A stretch of 64,000 nucleotides of DNA, from positions 62,001 through 126,000 of the forward strand of contig CABULH010000005.1 of the NCBI GenBank assembly GCA_902492455.1. The letters run 5' to 3'. Origin of the DNA: an uncultured Oscillospiraceae bacterium. Its GTDB lineage: Bacteria; Bacillota; Clostridia; Oscillospirales; Acutalibacteraceae. The notes below the pieces were generated by a model. It was not told the origin of the DNA, did not search any database, and saw nothing but the letters and a program-made list of their open reading frames with translations. Every line of letters begins with the position of its first letter. Position 1 is the stretch's first letter. Shown here piece by piece: positions 16,310 through 24,565 of the stretch. Position numbers and translations under genes: made by a program.

Positions 16310-16864
16310 TTACAAATGCCGGCGAATAGCATCGGCCACCTGTTGGGCACAGGCACGGTATCCTTTTTCATTGAGATGAAGCCCGTCTTCACAGAGGAAT
16401 TCCTCCAGATGTTTTCGCTGGAAGCCTCCCAGATCATTGACCTCCACCCCTTCGCAGGCCATCAGCGCAGCGGCTGACGCGTTATACAGGTCGATTGCCG
16501 CCTCCGGGCGCATGGCTGAACCTTTCGGATGGCTGTAGGTGGTGGTGGCAAAAATCACGGTGGGAACGCCGGCGCTGCGGAACATTCCGATCATCCGGGA
16601 AAGCGCCGCGATATAGTCGGGCAGCGGCGTGAAGCTGCCCTCCAGCGGCGGCTCGATAGTGATATCCCAGACGCCGTTGTTCCAATGCACAATATCCGGA
16701 GCGCCGTTGCTGCGTATCCACTGATTGGCTGCCCACATGGTGTATTTGGCAAAGCGGCCGTTTTCCTCCATATACTGTACGTCCGCCTCTTCCGCCAGCA
16801 GTTCCCGCACATATTCCCGGTAGCCCATAGAGATGGAATCTCCCAAAAGCAGCACCCGCTTCAT
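16310..16864 (-). CDS. SGNH/GDSL-family hydrolase
   Basis: An esterase or lipase-like hydrolase of 184 residues without a signal peptide, so probably cytoplasmic. Block I holds the nucleophile serine in LLGDSISMGY. Asn appears in HWNNGVWD, and the Asp/His pair is in EDGLHLNEKGY near the C-terminus. The ATG at 16864 follows GGAAAAGGGGG. Substrate unknown. It lies between the hydrogenase cluster and the DtxR gene with no clear functional link. Confidence 0.85.
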   Translation of the reverse strand: MKRVLLLGDSISMGYREYVRELLAEEADVQYMEENGRFAKYTMWAANQWIRSNGAPDIVHWNNGVWDITIEPPLEGSFTPLPDYIAALSRMIGMFRSAGVPTVIFATTTYSHPKGSAMRPEAAIDLYNASAAALMACEGVEVNDLGGFQRKHLEEFLCEDGLHLNEKGYRACAQQVADAIRRHL

Positions 16865-16996
16865 TCTGCTTTTCCCCCTTTTCCATACAAAATAGCATAT
16901 GGGTTCATTATAGCACGCCTTCTTTTGCTCCGCAATAACCGGGAGCCGGAAAATCCCGGCAGACGTGGAGTGAGAAAATCTCTGTCACGAAGAATG

Positions 16997-17044
16997 AAAG
17001 AGAACACCGGGGGAACACTTCCTCTTCCCGCCGGTGTTCTCTTT
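16997..17044 (-). terminator. Terminator after the DtxR-family gene
   Basis: A 14-bp perfect stem (16997-17010 with 17031-17044) that overlaps the stop codon, with a 20-base loop that folds further. Minus-strand sequence after it is TTCATTC. Confidence 0.65.
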
Positions 17045-17474
17045 ATAGATTTTTTTCCATCCTCTTCGTCAGCCTATCCAGATTCTCCACTGTTTCCCGG
17101 TTCATGTAATGCTCCACCTGTTCCACCTGCTCCAGCTCACATTCGGATTGATTCAGCAGGCAGAAAAAGCGATGCAGCACGTCGTGCCGCCACAGCAGAT
17201 AGCGGCCGACGGCGCTTCCCTTTTCGGTTGGGACGATCAGGCCGTATTTTTCAAAGGTCACCAGATCCATTTCCCGCAGCTTTCCCACCATTTTGGAGGC
17301 GGAGGAAGGCCGTACATGGAGCTGTTCCGCCAGAAAATTGATGCGGATATAGCCGTTTTCCTGGATATGGCGGCAAATCATCTCCAGGTAATCCTCCATG
17401 GATTCGGTGATGTCTCCGCCGTTCTGCAGCTGGTAACCTTTGAGCGTATAAAACTCCCTGCCGGTATTGTCCAA
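17043..17474 (-). CDS. DtxR/MntR-family metal-dependent transcriptional regulator
   Basis: A metalloregulator, 143 residues from the chosen start. The N-terminal winged helix begins SMEDYLEMI, continues INFLAEQLHVRPSSASKMV (recognition helix) and EKYGLIVPTEKG, then a dimerisation and metal-binding half with HDVLHRF and EVEQVEHYM-like residues. The frame is open to an ATG at 17516, but that ATG lies in the palindrome and lacks a ribosome-binding site. The TTG at 17474 has GGAAGGGG 8 bases upstream. It is divergent from feoAB and is the obvious candidate iron-responsive repressor of it. Confidence 0.88.
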   Translation of the reverse strand: MDNTGREFYTLKGYQLQNGGDITESMEDYLEMICRHIQENGYIRINFLAEQLHVRPSSASKMVGKLREMDLVTFEKYGLIVPTEKGSAVGRYLLWRHDVLHRFFCLLNQSECELEQVEQVEHYMNRETVENLDRLTKRMEKNL

Positions 17475-17513
17475 AAAATCTTCCCCTTCCGGTAACCACC
17501 CAGAGGGCAGGCG

Positions 17514-17562
17514 CATAAGTTAGTAGCAGGAAACAAAGTTTTCCGCCCGCTACAAACTTATG
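17514..17562. promoter_or_regulatory. Large palindrome between dtxR-type gene and feoAB, operator candidate
   Basis: CATAAGTTAGTAGC (17514-17527) pairs with GCTACAAACTTATG (17549-17562) with one mismatch. A second smaller dyad GGAAA..TTTCC lies at its centre. It includes a TATGAT that may be the feoA -10. Placement between the divergent genes suggests the DtxR-family protein binds here. Confidence 0.6.
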
Positions 17563-17596
17563 ATTATTACTATCTTATTATTGGGAGATATGATTT

Positions 17597-17857
17597 ATGA
17601 ATAATACCGCTGCAAACGCCGTCACCTGTCCGCTGAGCTGCATTCCGGAGGGACAGACCGTTCGGGTACGGGAGCTGCTGTCCACCGGCTCCATGCGCCG
17701 CCGGCTGCTGGATATCGGCCTGATCGAGGGTACCGACGTGGCCTGCCTGCAAAAGAGTCCGGCCGGAGACCCGGTGGCCTATCTGATCCGCGGCGCGGTG
17801 ATCGCCATTCGTTCGGAGGATTCCGCAAAGATTCTGGTGGACCGTCCGGTGAGCTGA
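17597..17857 (+). CDS. feoA: Ferrous iron transport protein A
   Basis: A small SH3-like cytoplasmic protein, 86 residues, required for FeoB function. Family marks are PEGQTVRVRELLSTGSMRRRLLDIGLIEGT and the C-terminal VAYLIRGAVIAIR. GGGAGATATGATTT precedes the ATG. It lies 53 bases upstream of feoB in the same operon. Confidence 0.92.
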   Translation: MNNTAANAVTCPLSCIPEGQTVRVRELLSTGSMRRRLLDIGLIEGTDVACLQKSPAGDPVAYLIRGAVIAIRSEDSAKILVDRPVS

Positions 17858-17910
17858 CAGCCGCCGTTCAGGCAATACCGCTCATAACTTTAACAACAAG
17901 GGTGATGGCA

Positions 17911-20058
17911 ATGGGATTAACAGCGGCTTCCACTGGAAAAAAAGCCGTAGACGAAGGCCTGGTCATTCATAAGGCGTCGCCGGAGGATAAGGTGATCGCG
18001 CTGGCGGGCAACCCCAACGTGGGAAAAAGCACCGTCTTCAATGAACTGACCGGCATGAACCAACATACCGGCAACTGGCCGGGTAAAACCGTTTCCAACG
18101 CCCAGGGGCAGTGTGCACACAAGGGGATGGGCTACGTTCTGGTAGACATCCCCGGCACCTACTCCCTGATGGCGCATTCCGCTGAGGAAGAGGTAGCGCG
18201 GGATTTCATCTGCTTCGGGGAACCGGACGGGGTAGTGGTGGTCTGCGACGCCACCTGTCTGGAACGGAATCTGAACCTGGTGCTGCAGACCATGGAGATC
18301 ACCGAACGGGTGGTGGTCTGCGTCAACTTGATGGATGAAGCTAAAAAGAAGAACATCCGCATCGACTTCCAGCAGCTGTCCAAGAATTTGGGTGTGCCGG
18401 TGGTAGGCACCAGCGCCCGCAGCCGCAAAGGGCTGGATGAGTTGATGGACGAGGTTGAGAAAACGACTACATACGGCGGAGCCTCGCCTCTTCAGATCCG
18501 CTATACCAAGCCCATTGAAGAGGCGGTGACTATGCTGGAGCCAGTGGTGGCGAGCCGGGTCGGCGGCAGACTCAGCAGCCGGTGGGTTTCCCTGCGGCTG
18601 CTGGACTACGACGACGCTTTGGGTGTGTCGCTGGAACGCTATCTCGGCTTTGATCTGCTGGCGGACAAAGAGATCGCCTCCCGGCTGGAGGAGGCCCGCC
18701 AACATATCGCGGCAGGCGGAATCCCACTGGAAAAGCTAAAGGACGCTCTGGTATCCTGCATTGTGCTGCAGGCGGAGGAGGCCTGCATGGACGCGGTGTT
18801 CTGCGACAAAGGCGGCTACAACGCCCGGGACCGTCGGCTGGATAAATGGCTCACCAGCAAATGGACCGGCATCCCCATCATGCTGCTGCTTCTGCTGGGG
18901 GTCTTCTGGCTCACCATTACCGGCGCCAATGTACCTTCCCAGCTGCTTTCCGACGGGCTCTTCTGGGTGGAGGACCGGCTACACGACGCTTTCGTTTGGA
19001 TGCACGCGCCTGACTGGCTCACCGGCCTGCTGGTGGAGGGCGTCTATCGGGTGCTGGCATGGGTGGTTTCGGTGATGCTGCCCCCCATGGCGATTTTTTT
19101 CCCGCTTTTTACACTACTGGAGGACTCCGGCTACCTTCCCCGCATCGCCTTCAATCTGGATAAATACTTCAAAAAGGCCTGCGCCTGCGGGAAACAGGCG
19201 TTAACCACCTGCATGGGCTTCGGCTGCAACGCGGCAGGGGTGGTGGGCTGCCGGATCATCGACTCCCCCAGAGAACGATTGATCGCCACCATCACCAACA
19301 ACTTTGTCCCCTGCAACGGCCGGTTTCCCACGCTGATCGCCATTATCACCATGTTTTTCATCGGCACAGCAGGAGGCTTGGGTTCCTCGGTGCTGTCGGC
19401 GGTCTTTCTCACCGCCATCATCGTCTTCGCCGTGATGATGACGCTTCTGCTCTCCCACATCCTTTCTAAAACCATCCTTAAGGGTATCCCCTCTTCCTTT
19501 ACCCTGGAGCTTCCCCCTTACCGCCGTCCCCAGATCGGCAAGGTCATTGTCCGCTCCATTTTCGACCGCACTCTGTTTGTGCTGGGCCGGGCGGTGGCGG
19601 TGGCGGCTCCCGCCGGAATGATCATCTGGCTGATGGCGAACGTCACAGTGGGCGACGCCAGCCTGCTGGCCCACTGCTCCAGCTTTCTGGATCCCTTTGC
19701 CCAGATGTTCGGGCTGGACGGCGTCATTCTGATGGCCTTCATCTTGGGATTCCCGGCCAACGAGATTGTGATCCCCCTGATCATCATGGCCTATATGGCC
19801 AACGGGAGCCTGCTGGATATGAGCAATCTGACCGAGCTGAAAAGTCTGCTGGTGGATAATGGCTGGACCTGGCTTACCGCTGCCTGCACCATGCTGTTTT
19901 CCCTGATGCATTGGCCCTGCTCCACCACCTGCCTCACCATCCGCAAGGAAACCCAAAGCTGGAAATGGACCGCCGTCTCCTTTTTGGTACCCACCGTGAC
20001 CGGCCTATGCATCTGCTTCCTGCTTACTACCTTCGCCAGGATGACCGGACTGGCATAA
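17911..20058 (+). CDS. feoB: Ferrous iron transporter B
   Basis: The Fe2+ permease, 715 residues. The N-terminal G domain has G1 GNPNVGKST, a T-containing G2, G3 DIPGTYSL and G4 NLMDEAKK. A helical linker and eight or so membrane helices follow, including the Gate motifs with conserved cysteines (TTCMGFGCNAAGV and FVPCNGRFP). The ATG at 17911 is chosen over GTG/ATG at 17902/17905 because AAGGGTG is 6 bases upstream and family members begin MGLT..STGKKA. Confidence 0.95.
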   Translation: MGLTAASTGKKAVDEGLVIHKASPEDKVIALAGNPNVGKSTVFNELTGMNQHTGNWPGKTVSNAQGQCAHKGMGYVLVDIPGTYSLMAHSAEEEVARDFICFGEPDGVVVVCDATCLERNLNLVLQTMEITERVVVCVNLMDEAKKKNIRIDFQQLSKNLGVPVVGTSARSRKGLDELMDEVEKTTTYGGASPLQIRYTKPIEEAVTMLEPVVASRVGGRLSSRWVSLRLLDYDDALGVSLERYLGFDLLADKEIASRLEEARQHIAAGGIPLEKLKDALVSCIVLQAEEACMDAVFCDKGGYNARDRRLDKWLTSKWTGIPIMLLLLLGVFWLTITGANVPSQLLSDGLFWVEDRLHDAFVWMHAPDWLTGLLVEGVYRVLAWVVSVMLPPMAIFFPLFTLLEDSGYLPRIAFNLDKYFKKACACGKQALTTCMGFGCNAAGVVGCRIIDSPRERLIATITNNFVPCNGRFPTLIAIITMFFIGTAGGLGSSVLSAVFLTAIIVFAVMMTLLLSHILSKTILKGIPSSFTLELPPYRRPQIGKVIVRSIFDRTLFVLGRAVAVAAPAGMIIWLMANVTVGDASLLAHCSSFLDPFAQMFGLDGVILMAFILGFPANEIVIPLIIMAYMANGSLLDMSNLTELKSLLVDNGWTWLTAACTMLFSLMHWPCSTTCLTIRKETQSWKWTAVSFLVPTVTGLCICFLLTTFARMTGLA

Positions 20059-20065
20059 AAAAACA

Positions 20066-20100
20066 GCGCCTCCCGCCCGTTTGTGGCCGGAGGCGCGTTC
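20066..20100. terminator. Bidirectional terminator between feoB and the esterase gene
   Basis: GCGCCTCC (20066-20073) pairs with GGAGGCGC (20089-20096). A-rich sequence precedes it and GTTCTTATTT follows, so it can act on both converging transcripts. Confidence 0.75.
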
Positions 20101-20117
20101 TTATTTATGGGTAAACT

Positions 20118-22682
20118 TTATACGCGGCGCTTTTTCGCCAGCAGCAATACCGCTGCCGTCCCGCCTGCCAGCAGCGCCAGAAAACCCGCCGCCAGGGAAA
20201 GAGGGCCGCCGGTTTGGACAGGAACATCCGGAGCGACGACATCCGACGAATCCGGAATATCCTCTGTGGACAGCTGCCGCTCCGCCATAGGGGCCAGCGG
20301 CAGACCATATTCGTTATAGACAAATCCCTGTTCAGCAAAGGTCGCTTTCTGCAGATAGGCAATCTTGGTGGGCTTCACCGCGTCCGCAGTCACCAGAATG
20401 CTGCCGCCTTGAATAATCGCCTCCGCGTCCCGCCAATTCTGTCCATCCCAAACCTGGAAGCCGTGAATGCGCCCTTCTGCAATCAGCGTCTTAGCGCCGG
20501 AAATCGTCAGCCGCCAGCCCTCAGCCGTCTTTTCAATGGCGGCGATGGAGGGCGAAAGACCATACGGTTTCCCATTGGCAGCCGGAAGCTGATAAATCTT
20601 TTCCAGCGCCGCACCCGCCGCCCGTCCGGCAAAGGGATATTTGTCGGTGGGATGAATATTGTCGGGATTCCCTAAATCAATCCCGCAAATCGCCCAAACG
20701 TTATCGAGCTGTTCCATCAGTTTCCACTGGGTATCCCGGAAAGCCACAAAAAGCGGCTCGCTGTACTGCGGCAGCTGCATGGTGATGATGGGCAGGGCAT
20801 CGTTTCGGAACAAACGGCGGTACAAAGCGGCATAGGCGGCGAATTGATCCTGATAATCCTCCGGCCAGAGCGCGTTGGCTTCCCCTTGATACCAGAGAAT
20901 CCCTTTGATGGTATAGCCGGCCATATGATGGATCATGGCGTTGTAGAAGCGGGAATCCACCTTGCCCATGGAGGCGGCGTGGGAGGGCAGCCTGTTCATC
21001 GTTTCCCGGTCTAGCCATTCCTCTATGCAGGATCCGCCCACTGCAGAGGTGATCATTCCCACCGGTATATTTTCTCCCAGCGCTTTCTGCAGCTGCGCCG
21101 CATAAGCCAGGGCGAATCCGCTGTAGCCTCCCACCTCCTCCATGCTTCCGGGCGTTTGCCATTCGGTCACCGGCGTATAGTAAACACTGGGCGTGGAGGA
21201 TTCACCATAAGGCTGGTTATAAAAGCGCAGCAGCTGCCAGTTGTCGATGGCGCTGTAATCCTTCAGGAAATCGGTATCCGTACCTTTCATCTCATTGATG
21301 GTATAGGCCATATTGGACTGCCCACTGGCCAGCCATACCTCGCCTACCAGAACATCCTCCAGCACAATGGTCTGATCCGGTGACGTTTTTCCAGCCTTGG
21401 TATAGGCGACGGTCAGATCCCTCGGCTGTGCGCTGGCCGGCATAGGCTCCAGCCAGACTTCCCATTGCCCGCCGTCCAGAACAGCCTCCGCCGTCTGCCC
21501 GGCAAAGGACACCGTCAGCGTATCCTCGGCAGAACCGCCGTAACCGAAAATCCGCACCTTCTGTTCCCTCTGAAGCACCATGTGGTCGGTAAACAAGGCG
21601 GCGATCTGAATGGTTCTGGATTGTCCATAATACAGCTTAGCCGTAACGGTTACCCCCTTCGGATTGCTGACGGCGGGATGATAAAAAACGCCGGTTGCCT
21701 GAAGATAATCAGCATGCGTGTCGTCCAGTGCCGTCCAAACGGCTCTGCCGTCGGTATGGTTCTTCCCGTCGGAGGTTTGGTAGGCAATGGGATAAGCATC
21801 CAGCACGGCGAGAATCTGCGTCGGCGTATCCGTCTTGGAGACGGTGAGGTCCGGATCGTCGATATCCGAAGCACCGGTGACATAAACCTGTCCCTCCGGT
21901 ACCATCACCTCAGCCGCCCCCGCCCCGTCGGCGTAAAGCGTCGCTATTTCCTGCGCCGATAATGCTGTGTCATATATCCGCACATCGGCCAGTTCACCTT
22001 GGAATCCATTGTAAAAAACGGTGCGGTCATTGTTATAGATGCCGCCCAGAGTCAGCGTTTGCCCAAGATTCTCCAGCAGCAGACCCTTGTCCCCCACATT
22101 CTGCAGGGGAAATTCTTCGCCGTTAATAAAGAAGGAGCCGCCCTTTTGCGTTAGGCTTAAACAATAAAAGTTCCAGCCGAAAGAGGAAGCGTATTTTTGG
22201 GTTTCATTAGGGAAGCGATAATTGGCGGCGTAAGCGCCGTCCTGGACACCTCCCAATGGAACGATGAAGGCGTCGTTACCATCATAGAAACCCATGCCCA
22301 GTCCAGTGGCGGAATAAGCCACGCCGGTACCCAGCATAAAGGTGTGCGGGGACTGCACCGCGGAACGCTTGCCCCAAAGGGTGATGGTAAGGGTCTCCAG
22401 TCCGTCGGTGGGATCCCGACCAGCCACAGGAACGGCGCACAGAGCGCTGGTTCCATTGAAAACCGCCGATTTCACTGCATTGCTTTTACTTCCCTGAGCG
22501 ACATTGCCCACATCGACCAGATCGAAACGGCCCATACGGTCTTTGCCCAGATGATCCGGATCCGAAAAATCATACCGTACAATGGGTTGGCGGATCACCG
22601 GCTCCGCTGCGGCTGAGGGAAACGCGCTTAACCAGGAAAATGGCAGCAGAAGAGACAGGAAGATTGCTCCGGCTTTTTTCAT
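20118..22682 (-). CDS. Secreted sialate O-acetylesterase-like protein with LamG-type domain
   Basis: An 854-residue cell-surface protein. A signal peptide covers about residues 1-27. Next come a concanavalin/LamG-like domain (about 40-220), an immunoglobulin-like module and an SGNH-fold sialate O-acetylesterase domain with the nucleophile motif VWLASGQSNMAY. Downstream are SAVGGSCIEEWLDRET and IHPTDKYPFAGR (Asp/His region). A C-terminal hydrophobic helix ends KKRRV, anchoring it in the membrane. It probably removes O-acetyl groups from host or plant glycans. The ATG at 22682 follows GGGAGG and starts the signal peptide, unlike the longer frame. Confidence 0.87.
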   Translation of the reverse strand: MKKAGAIFLSLLLPFSWLSAFPSAAAEPVIRQPIVRYDFSDPDHLGKDRMGRFDLVDVGNVAQGSKSNAVKSAVFNGTSALCAVPVAGRDPTDGLETLTITLWGKRSAVQSPHTFMLGTGVAYSATGLGMGFYDGNDAFIVPLGGVQDGAYAANYRFPNETQKYASSFGWNFYCLSLTQKGGSFFINGEEFPLQNVGDKGLLLENLGQTLTLGGIYNNDRTVFYNGFQGELADVRIYDTALSAQEIATLYADGAGAAEVMVPEGQVYVTGASDIDDPDLTVSKTDTPTQILAVLDAYPIAYQTSDGKNHTDGRAVWTALDDTHADYLQATGVFYHPAVSNPKGVTVTAKLYYGQSRTIQIAALFTDHMVLQREQKVRIFGYGGSAEDTLTVSFAGQTAEAVLDGGQWEVWLEPMPASAQPRDLTVAYTKAGKTSPDQTIVLEDVLVGEVWLASGQSNMAYTINEMKGTDTDFLKDYSAIDNWQLLRFYNQPYGESSTPSVYYTPVTEWQTPGSMEEVGGYSGFALAYAAQLQKALGENIPVGMITSAVGGSCIEEWLDRETMNRLPSHAASMGKVDSRFYNAMIHHMAGYTIKGILWYQGEANALWPEDYQDQFAAYAALYRRLFRNDALPIITMQLPQYSEPLFVAFRDTQWKLMEQLDNVWAICGIDLGNPDNIHPTDKYPFAGRAAGAALEKIYQLPAANGKPYGLSPSIAAIEKTAEGWRLTISGAKTLIAEGRIHGFQVWDGQNWRDAEAIIQGGSILVTADAVKPTKIAYLQKATFAEQGFVYNEYGLPLAPMAERQLSTEDIPDSSDVVAPDVPVQTGGPLSLAAGFLALLAGGTAAVLLLAKKRRV

Positions 22683-23010
22683 TCTGAATTCCTCCCACAT
22701 CCAAATTGCGCTATTTCAATGAATTTTACCGTATATCAGCTATATTATAGTTATATTATCGTTATAACATCCATAGAAATTTCTCGCTTTCACCTGGATA
22801 TTTGTTTCTTTTTAACTCAAAATCTGATGGAAGCTCTAAGCGATTTCCGAGGATGAATTTTGCCAGAAAAGGCAGACGCCGTCGCTGGGCTGACACCCAG
22901 TAAGAAGGATAACGCACTCTGGCGCCATTCAGGCCGAAAAGAATGAACGTGTTTCATCACATTTTAGTATTGCTCTATAACGCCGCCGAAGCCCCGATCT
23001 ATGCAAAAAA
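22683..23010 (-). other. Gene-free A+T-rich then GC-rich region upstream of the esterase gene
   Basis: About 330 bases without a plausible gene. Next to the esterase start is an A+T stretch with repeated TATATTA units (22732-22765), probably its promoter region. Beyond it (22830-22975) several short stems can be drawn, for example CTGGG/CCCAG around 22898-22913 and TGCC/GGCA around 22861-22874. I recognise no known RNA family. Confidence 0.35.
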
Positions 23011-23036
23011 CCCCGGTTTCCATAAGGAAACCGGGG
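23011..23036. terminator. Terminator hairpin, outer copy, beside structured repeat A
   Basis: CCCCGGTTTCC pairs with GGAAACCGGGG around a 4-base loop. Minus-strand sequence continues with TTTTTT, a good terminator for the rpsF-ssb-rpsR transcript. It is a near copy of the hairpin at 23235-23260 with paired base changes. Confidence 0.75.
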
Positions 23037-23234
23037 GCAGCTTGGCGTAAATGGCCGGCGTAAGCCGGACTTTTTCGCCAAGCTGAGCAAAAGTGGAGGA
23101 AATCGGCACGATTTCCTCCACTTTTGGCCGCCTGCGGGCGGGTGATCCGCTTCGCTCGACGCGGAGTGGGGAACCCTGACGGTTCCCCCTCCACACCTTC
23201 CCTTCCCTCCGATACTTCTTTGACAGGCTGAAAA
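23037..23234. repeat. Structured intergenic repeat, copy A
   Basis: A 198-base non-coding element with a fixed order of parts. Module 1 is a 10-bp inverted repeat at 23038-23047/23076-23085. Module 2 is a long hairpin AAAAGTGGAGG.../...CCTCCACTTTT at 23089-23125. Then come a constant stretch GCCTGCGGGCGGGTGAT (about 23130-23146), a GGGGAACC/GGTTCCCC hairpin (23168-23188) and a tail CTTCCCTTCCCTCCGATAC...TTGACAG. Copy B at 25741-25920 has the same parts with compensatory changes in module 2 and an inverted module 1. Nature unknown. Confidence 0.7.
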
Positions 23235-23260
23235 CCCCGGCTTCCATAAGGAAGCCGGGG
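23235..23260 (-). terminator. Terminator hairpin after rpsR, inner copy
   Basis: CCCCGGCTTCC pairs with GGAAGCCGGGG, followed on the minus strand by TTTTC. It lies 17 bases after the rpsR stop. Confidence 0.75.
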
Positions 23261-23277
23261 TTTCATCTGTATGAAGT

Positions 23278-23526
23278 TTATTCGCTCACAAAGGGCATCA
23301 AAGCAATCTGACGGGCGCGCTTGATGGCGACGGTCAGTTCCCGCTGATGCCGTGCGCAGGTACCGGTCACACGGCGGGGCAGAATCTTCGCACGCTCAGA
23401 AACAAAGCGGCGCAGACGGGCCACATCCTTGTAATCGATGGTGTCGATCTTGTCGACACAGAAGCTGCAAACCTTGCGGCGTCCTTTACGTCCGCCGCGG
23501 GCGGGGCGTTCCGGTCTATCAGCCAT
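23278..23526 (-). CDS. rpsR: 30S ribosomal protein S18
   Basis: Small-subunit protein S18, 82 residues, which pairs with S6 on the platform. The family core IDYKDVARLRRFVSERAKILPRR and GTCARHQRELTVAIKRARQ is intact. The N-terminus has CSFC, so this is the zinc-ligand (C+) form rather than the C- paralog. Last gene of rpsF-ssb-rpsR. AAAGGAGG precedes the ATG. Confidence 0.97.
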   Translation of the reverse strand: MADRPERPARGGRKGRRKVCSFCVDKIDTIDYKDVARLRRFVSERAKILPRRVTGTCARHQRELTVAIKRARQIALMPFVSE

Positions 23527-23565
23527 GACAAAGGCCTCCTTTTCTCAATGTTGACATTCCGCAGA

Positions 23566-24018
23566 TCAGAAGGGCAGTTCGTCGTCCCCCACGATCTCCT
23601 CAAAATCGCCGGCACCGGCGGTGGAGAAAGCGGGCGGAGCCTCGTTGTACTGCGGAATCTGGGATTCATAGCGGGTGCCGGTGGACGGCCCCGATGCGTT
23701 TTTGGACTCGGCGAAGAACACATTGTCCGCCACCACTTCATAAGCGGTGCGTTTGTTGCCTTCCTTATCCGTGTACTGACGGCTCTGCAGGCTGCCCTGC
23801 AGGGCGATGCGCTGTCCCTTGTGGAAATACCGGCAGACAAACTCCGCGGTCTGCCTCCAGGCCACCACGGGAATAAAATCCGCCTGACGCTGTTCCGCCC
23901 CTTTGGGCTGGAAAGCGCGGTCCACGGCCACCGTAAAGCTGGTGATCGGCACTTGGGACGCGGTGTGGCGAAGTTCCGGATCGGCGGTCAGCCGTCCCAG
24001 CAGACAAATCACATTCAT
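23566..24018 (-). CDS. ssb: Single-stranded DNA-binding protein
   Basis: OB-fold ssDNA-binding protein, 150 residues, used in replication, repair and recombination. It opens MNVICLLGRLTADPELR and ends with the acidic tip EEIVGDDELPF, the contact for partner proteins. Between rpsF and rpsR as in most Firmicutes, 11 bases after the rpsF stop. Confidence 0.96.
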   Translation of the reverse strand: MNVICLLGRLTADPELRHTASQVPITSFTVAVDRAFQPKGAEQRQADFIPVVAWRQTAEFVCRYFHKGQRIALQGSLQSRQYTDKEGNKRTAYEVVADNVFFAESKNASGPSTGTRYESQIPQYNEAPPAFSTAGAGDFEEIVGDDELPF

Positions 24019-24029
24019 CTTCGCACACC

Positions 24030-24326
24030 TCAGCTTTCTTTCCGGATGATCATCGAACGAAGAACGCCGTCGGTAATCTTGGCGACACGGTCCAGCTCAG
24101 CCGGGAATTCCGGTCCGCTGACGAAGTTGTACAGCACATAGAAGCCGTCCGCCTCATCGTCGATCAGGTAGGCCAGTCTGCGTTTTCCCCATTCGTCCAC
24201 TTCGCCGATTTCAGCATTCTGCTCGATCAGGGTCTGGAACTTCTCCTTGATCGCCGCAATGCCTTCCTCGCCCAGTGTCATCGAAAAAATGAAAACCGCT
24301 TCGTAAGAACCTTTCACTGTGGGCAT
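24030..24326 (-). CDS. rpsF: 30S ribosomal protein S6
   Basis: Small-subunit protein S6, 98 residues. Its core YEAVFIFSMTLGEEG and EVDEWGKRRLAYLIDDEADGFYVLYNF matches the family. The frame is open far upstream, but the ATG at 24326 follows GAGGAGGTGCAAAC and fits the usual length. First gene of the operon. Confidence 0.96.
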   Translation of the reverse strand: MPTVKGSYEAVFIFSMTLGEEGIAAIKEKFQTLIEQNAEIGEVDEWGKRRLAYLIDDEADGFYVLYNFVSGPEFPAELDRVAKITDGVLRSMIIRKES

Positions 24327-24384
24327 TGTTTGCACCTCCTCACGGTCTGATGGCCCCGTTTCTGAGAACGGAGCAAGGATGGAT

Positions 24385-24409
24385 AGCGGCCTGCCTTCTC
24401 GCAGGCGCT
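24385..24409 (-). promoter_or_regulatory. rpsF leader hairpin, candidate S6:S18 binding site
   Basis: In the leader RNA, AGCG-CCTGC pairs with GCAGG-(C)-CGCT, leaving a bulged C next to CCG. Known S6:S18-responsive leaders carry a stem-loop with a bulged CCG that mimics the 16S site. The match is suggestive only. Confidence 0.4.
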
Positions 24410-24414
24410 GTAAT

Positions 24415-24443
24415 ATTATAACAGCCGGCTTTATCCAAGTCAA
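24415..24443 (-). promoter_or_regulatory. Promoter for rpsF-ssb-rpsR
   Basis: Minus strand: TTGACT (24443-24438), 17 bases, TATAAT (24420-24415). Confidence 0.75.
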
Positions 24444-24484
24444 GCCCAAATCCTCTTTTTTGCCGAATTCCGGGTATTTTTCCC

Positions 24485-24513
24485 TTTACAACCGCTTAGG
24501 AATCCACTATAAT
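24485..24513 (+). promoter_or_regulatory. Promoter for prfB
   Basis: TTTACA (24485-24490), 17 bases, TATAAT (24508-24513), about 50 bases before the prfB ATG. Confidence 0.7.
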
Positions 24514-24565
24514 GGGAAACATATGAGCAATTCCCCATACTGAATTTAAGGAATGATCAAATCGT

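Noticed and set aside
17902..17910. GTG/ATG starts for feoB just upstream
   Set aside because: They overlap the ribosome-binding site AAGGGTG. The ATG at 17911 fits family N-termini and spacing.
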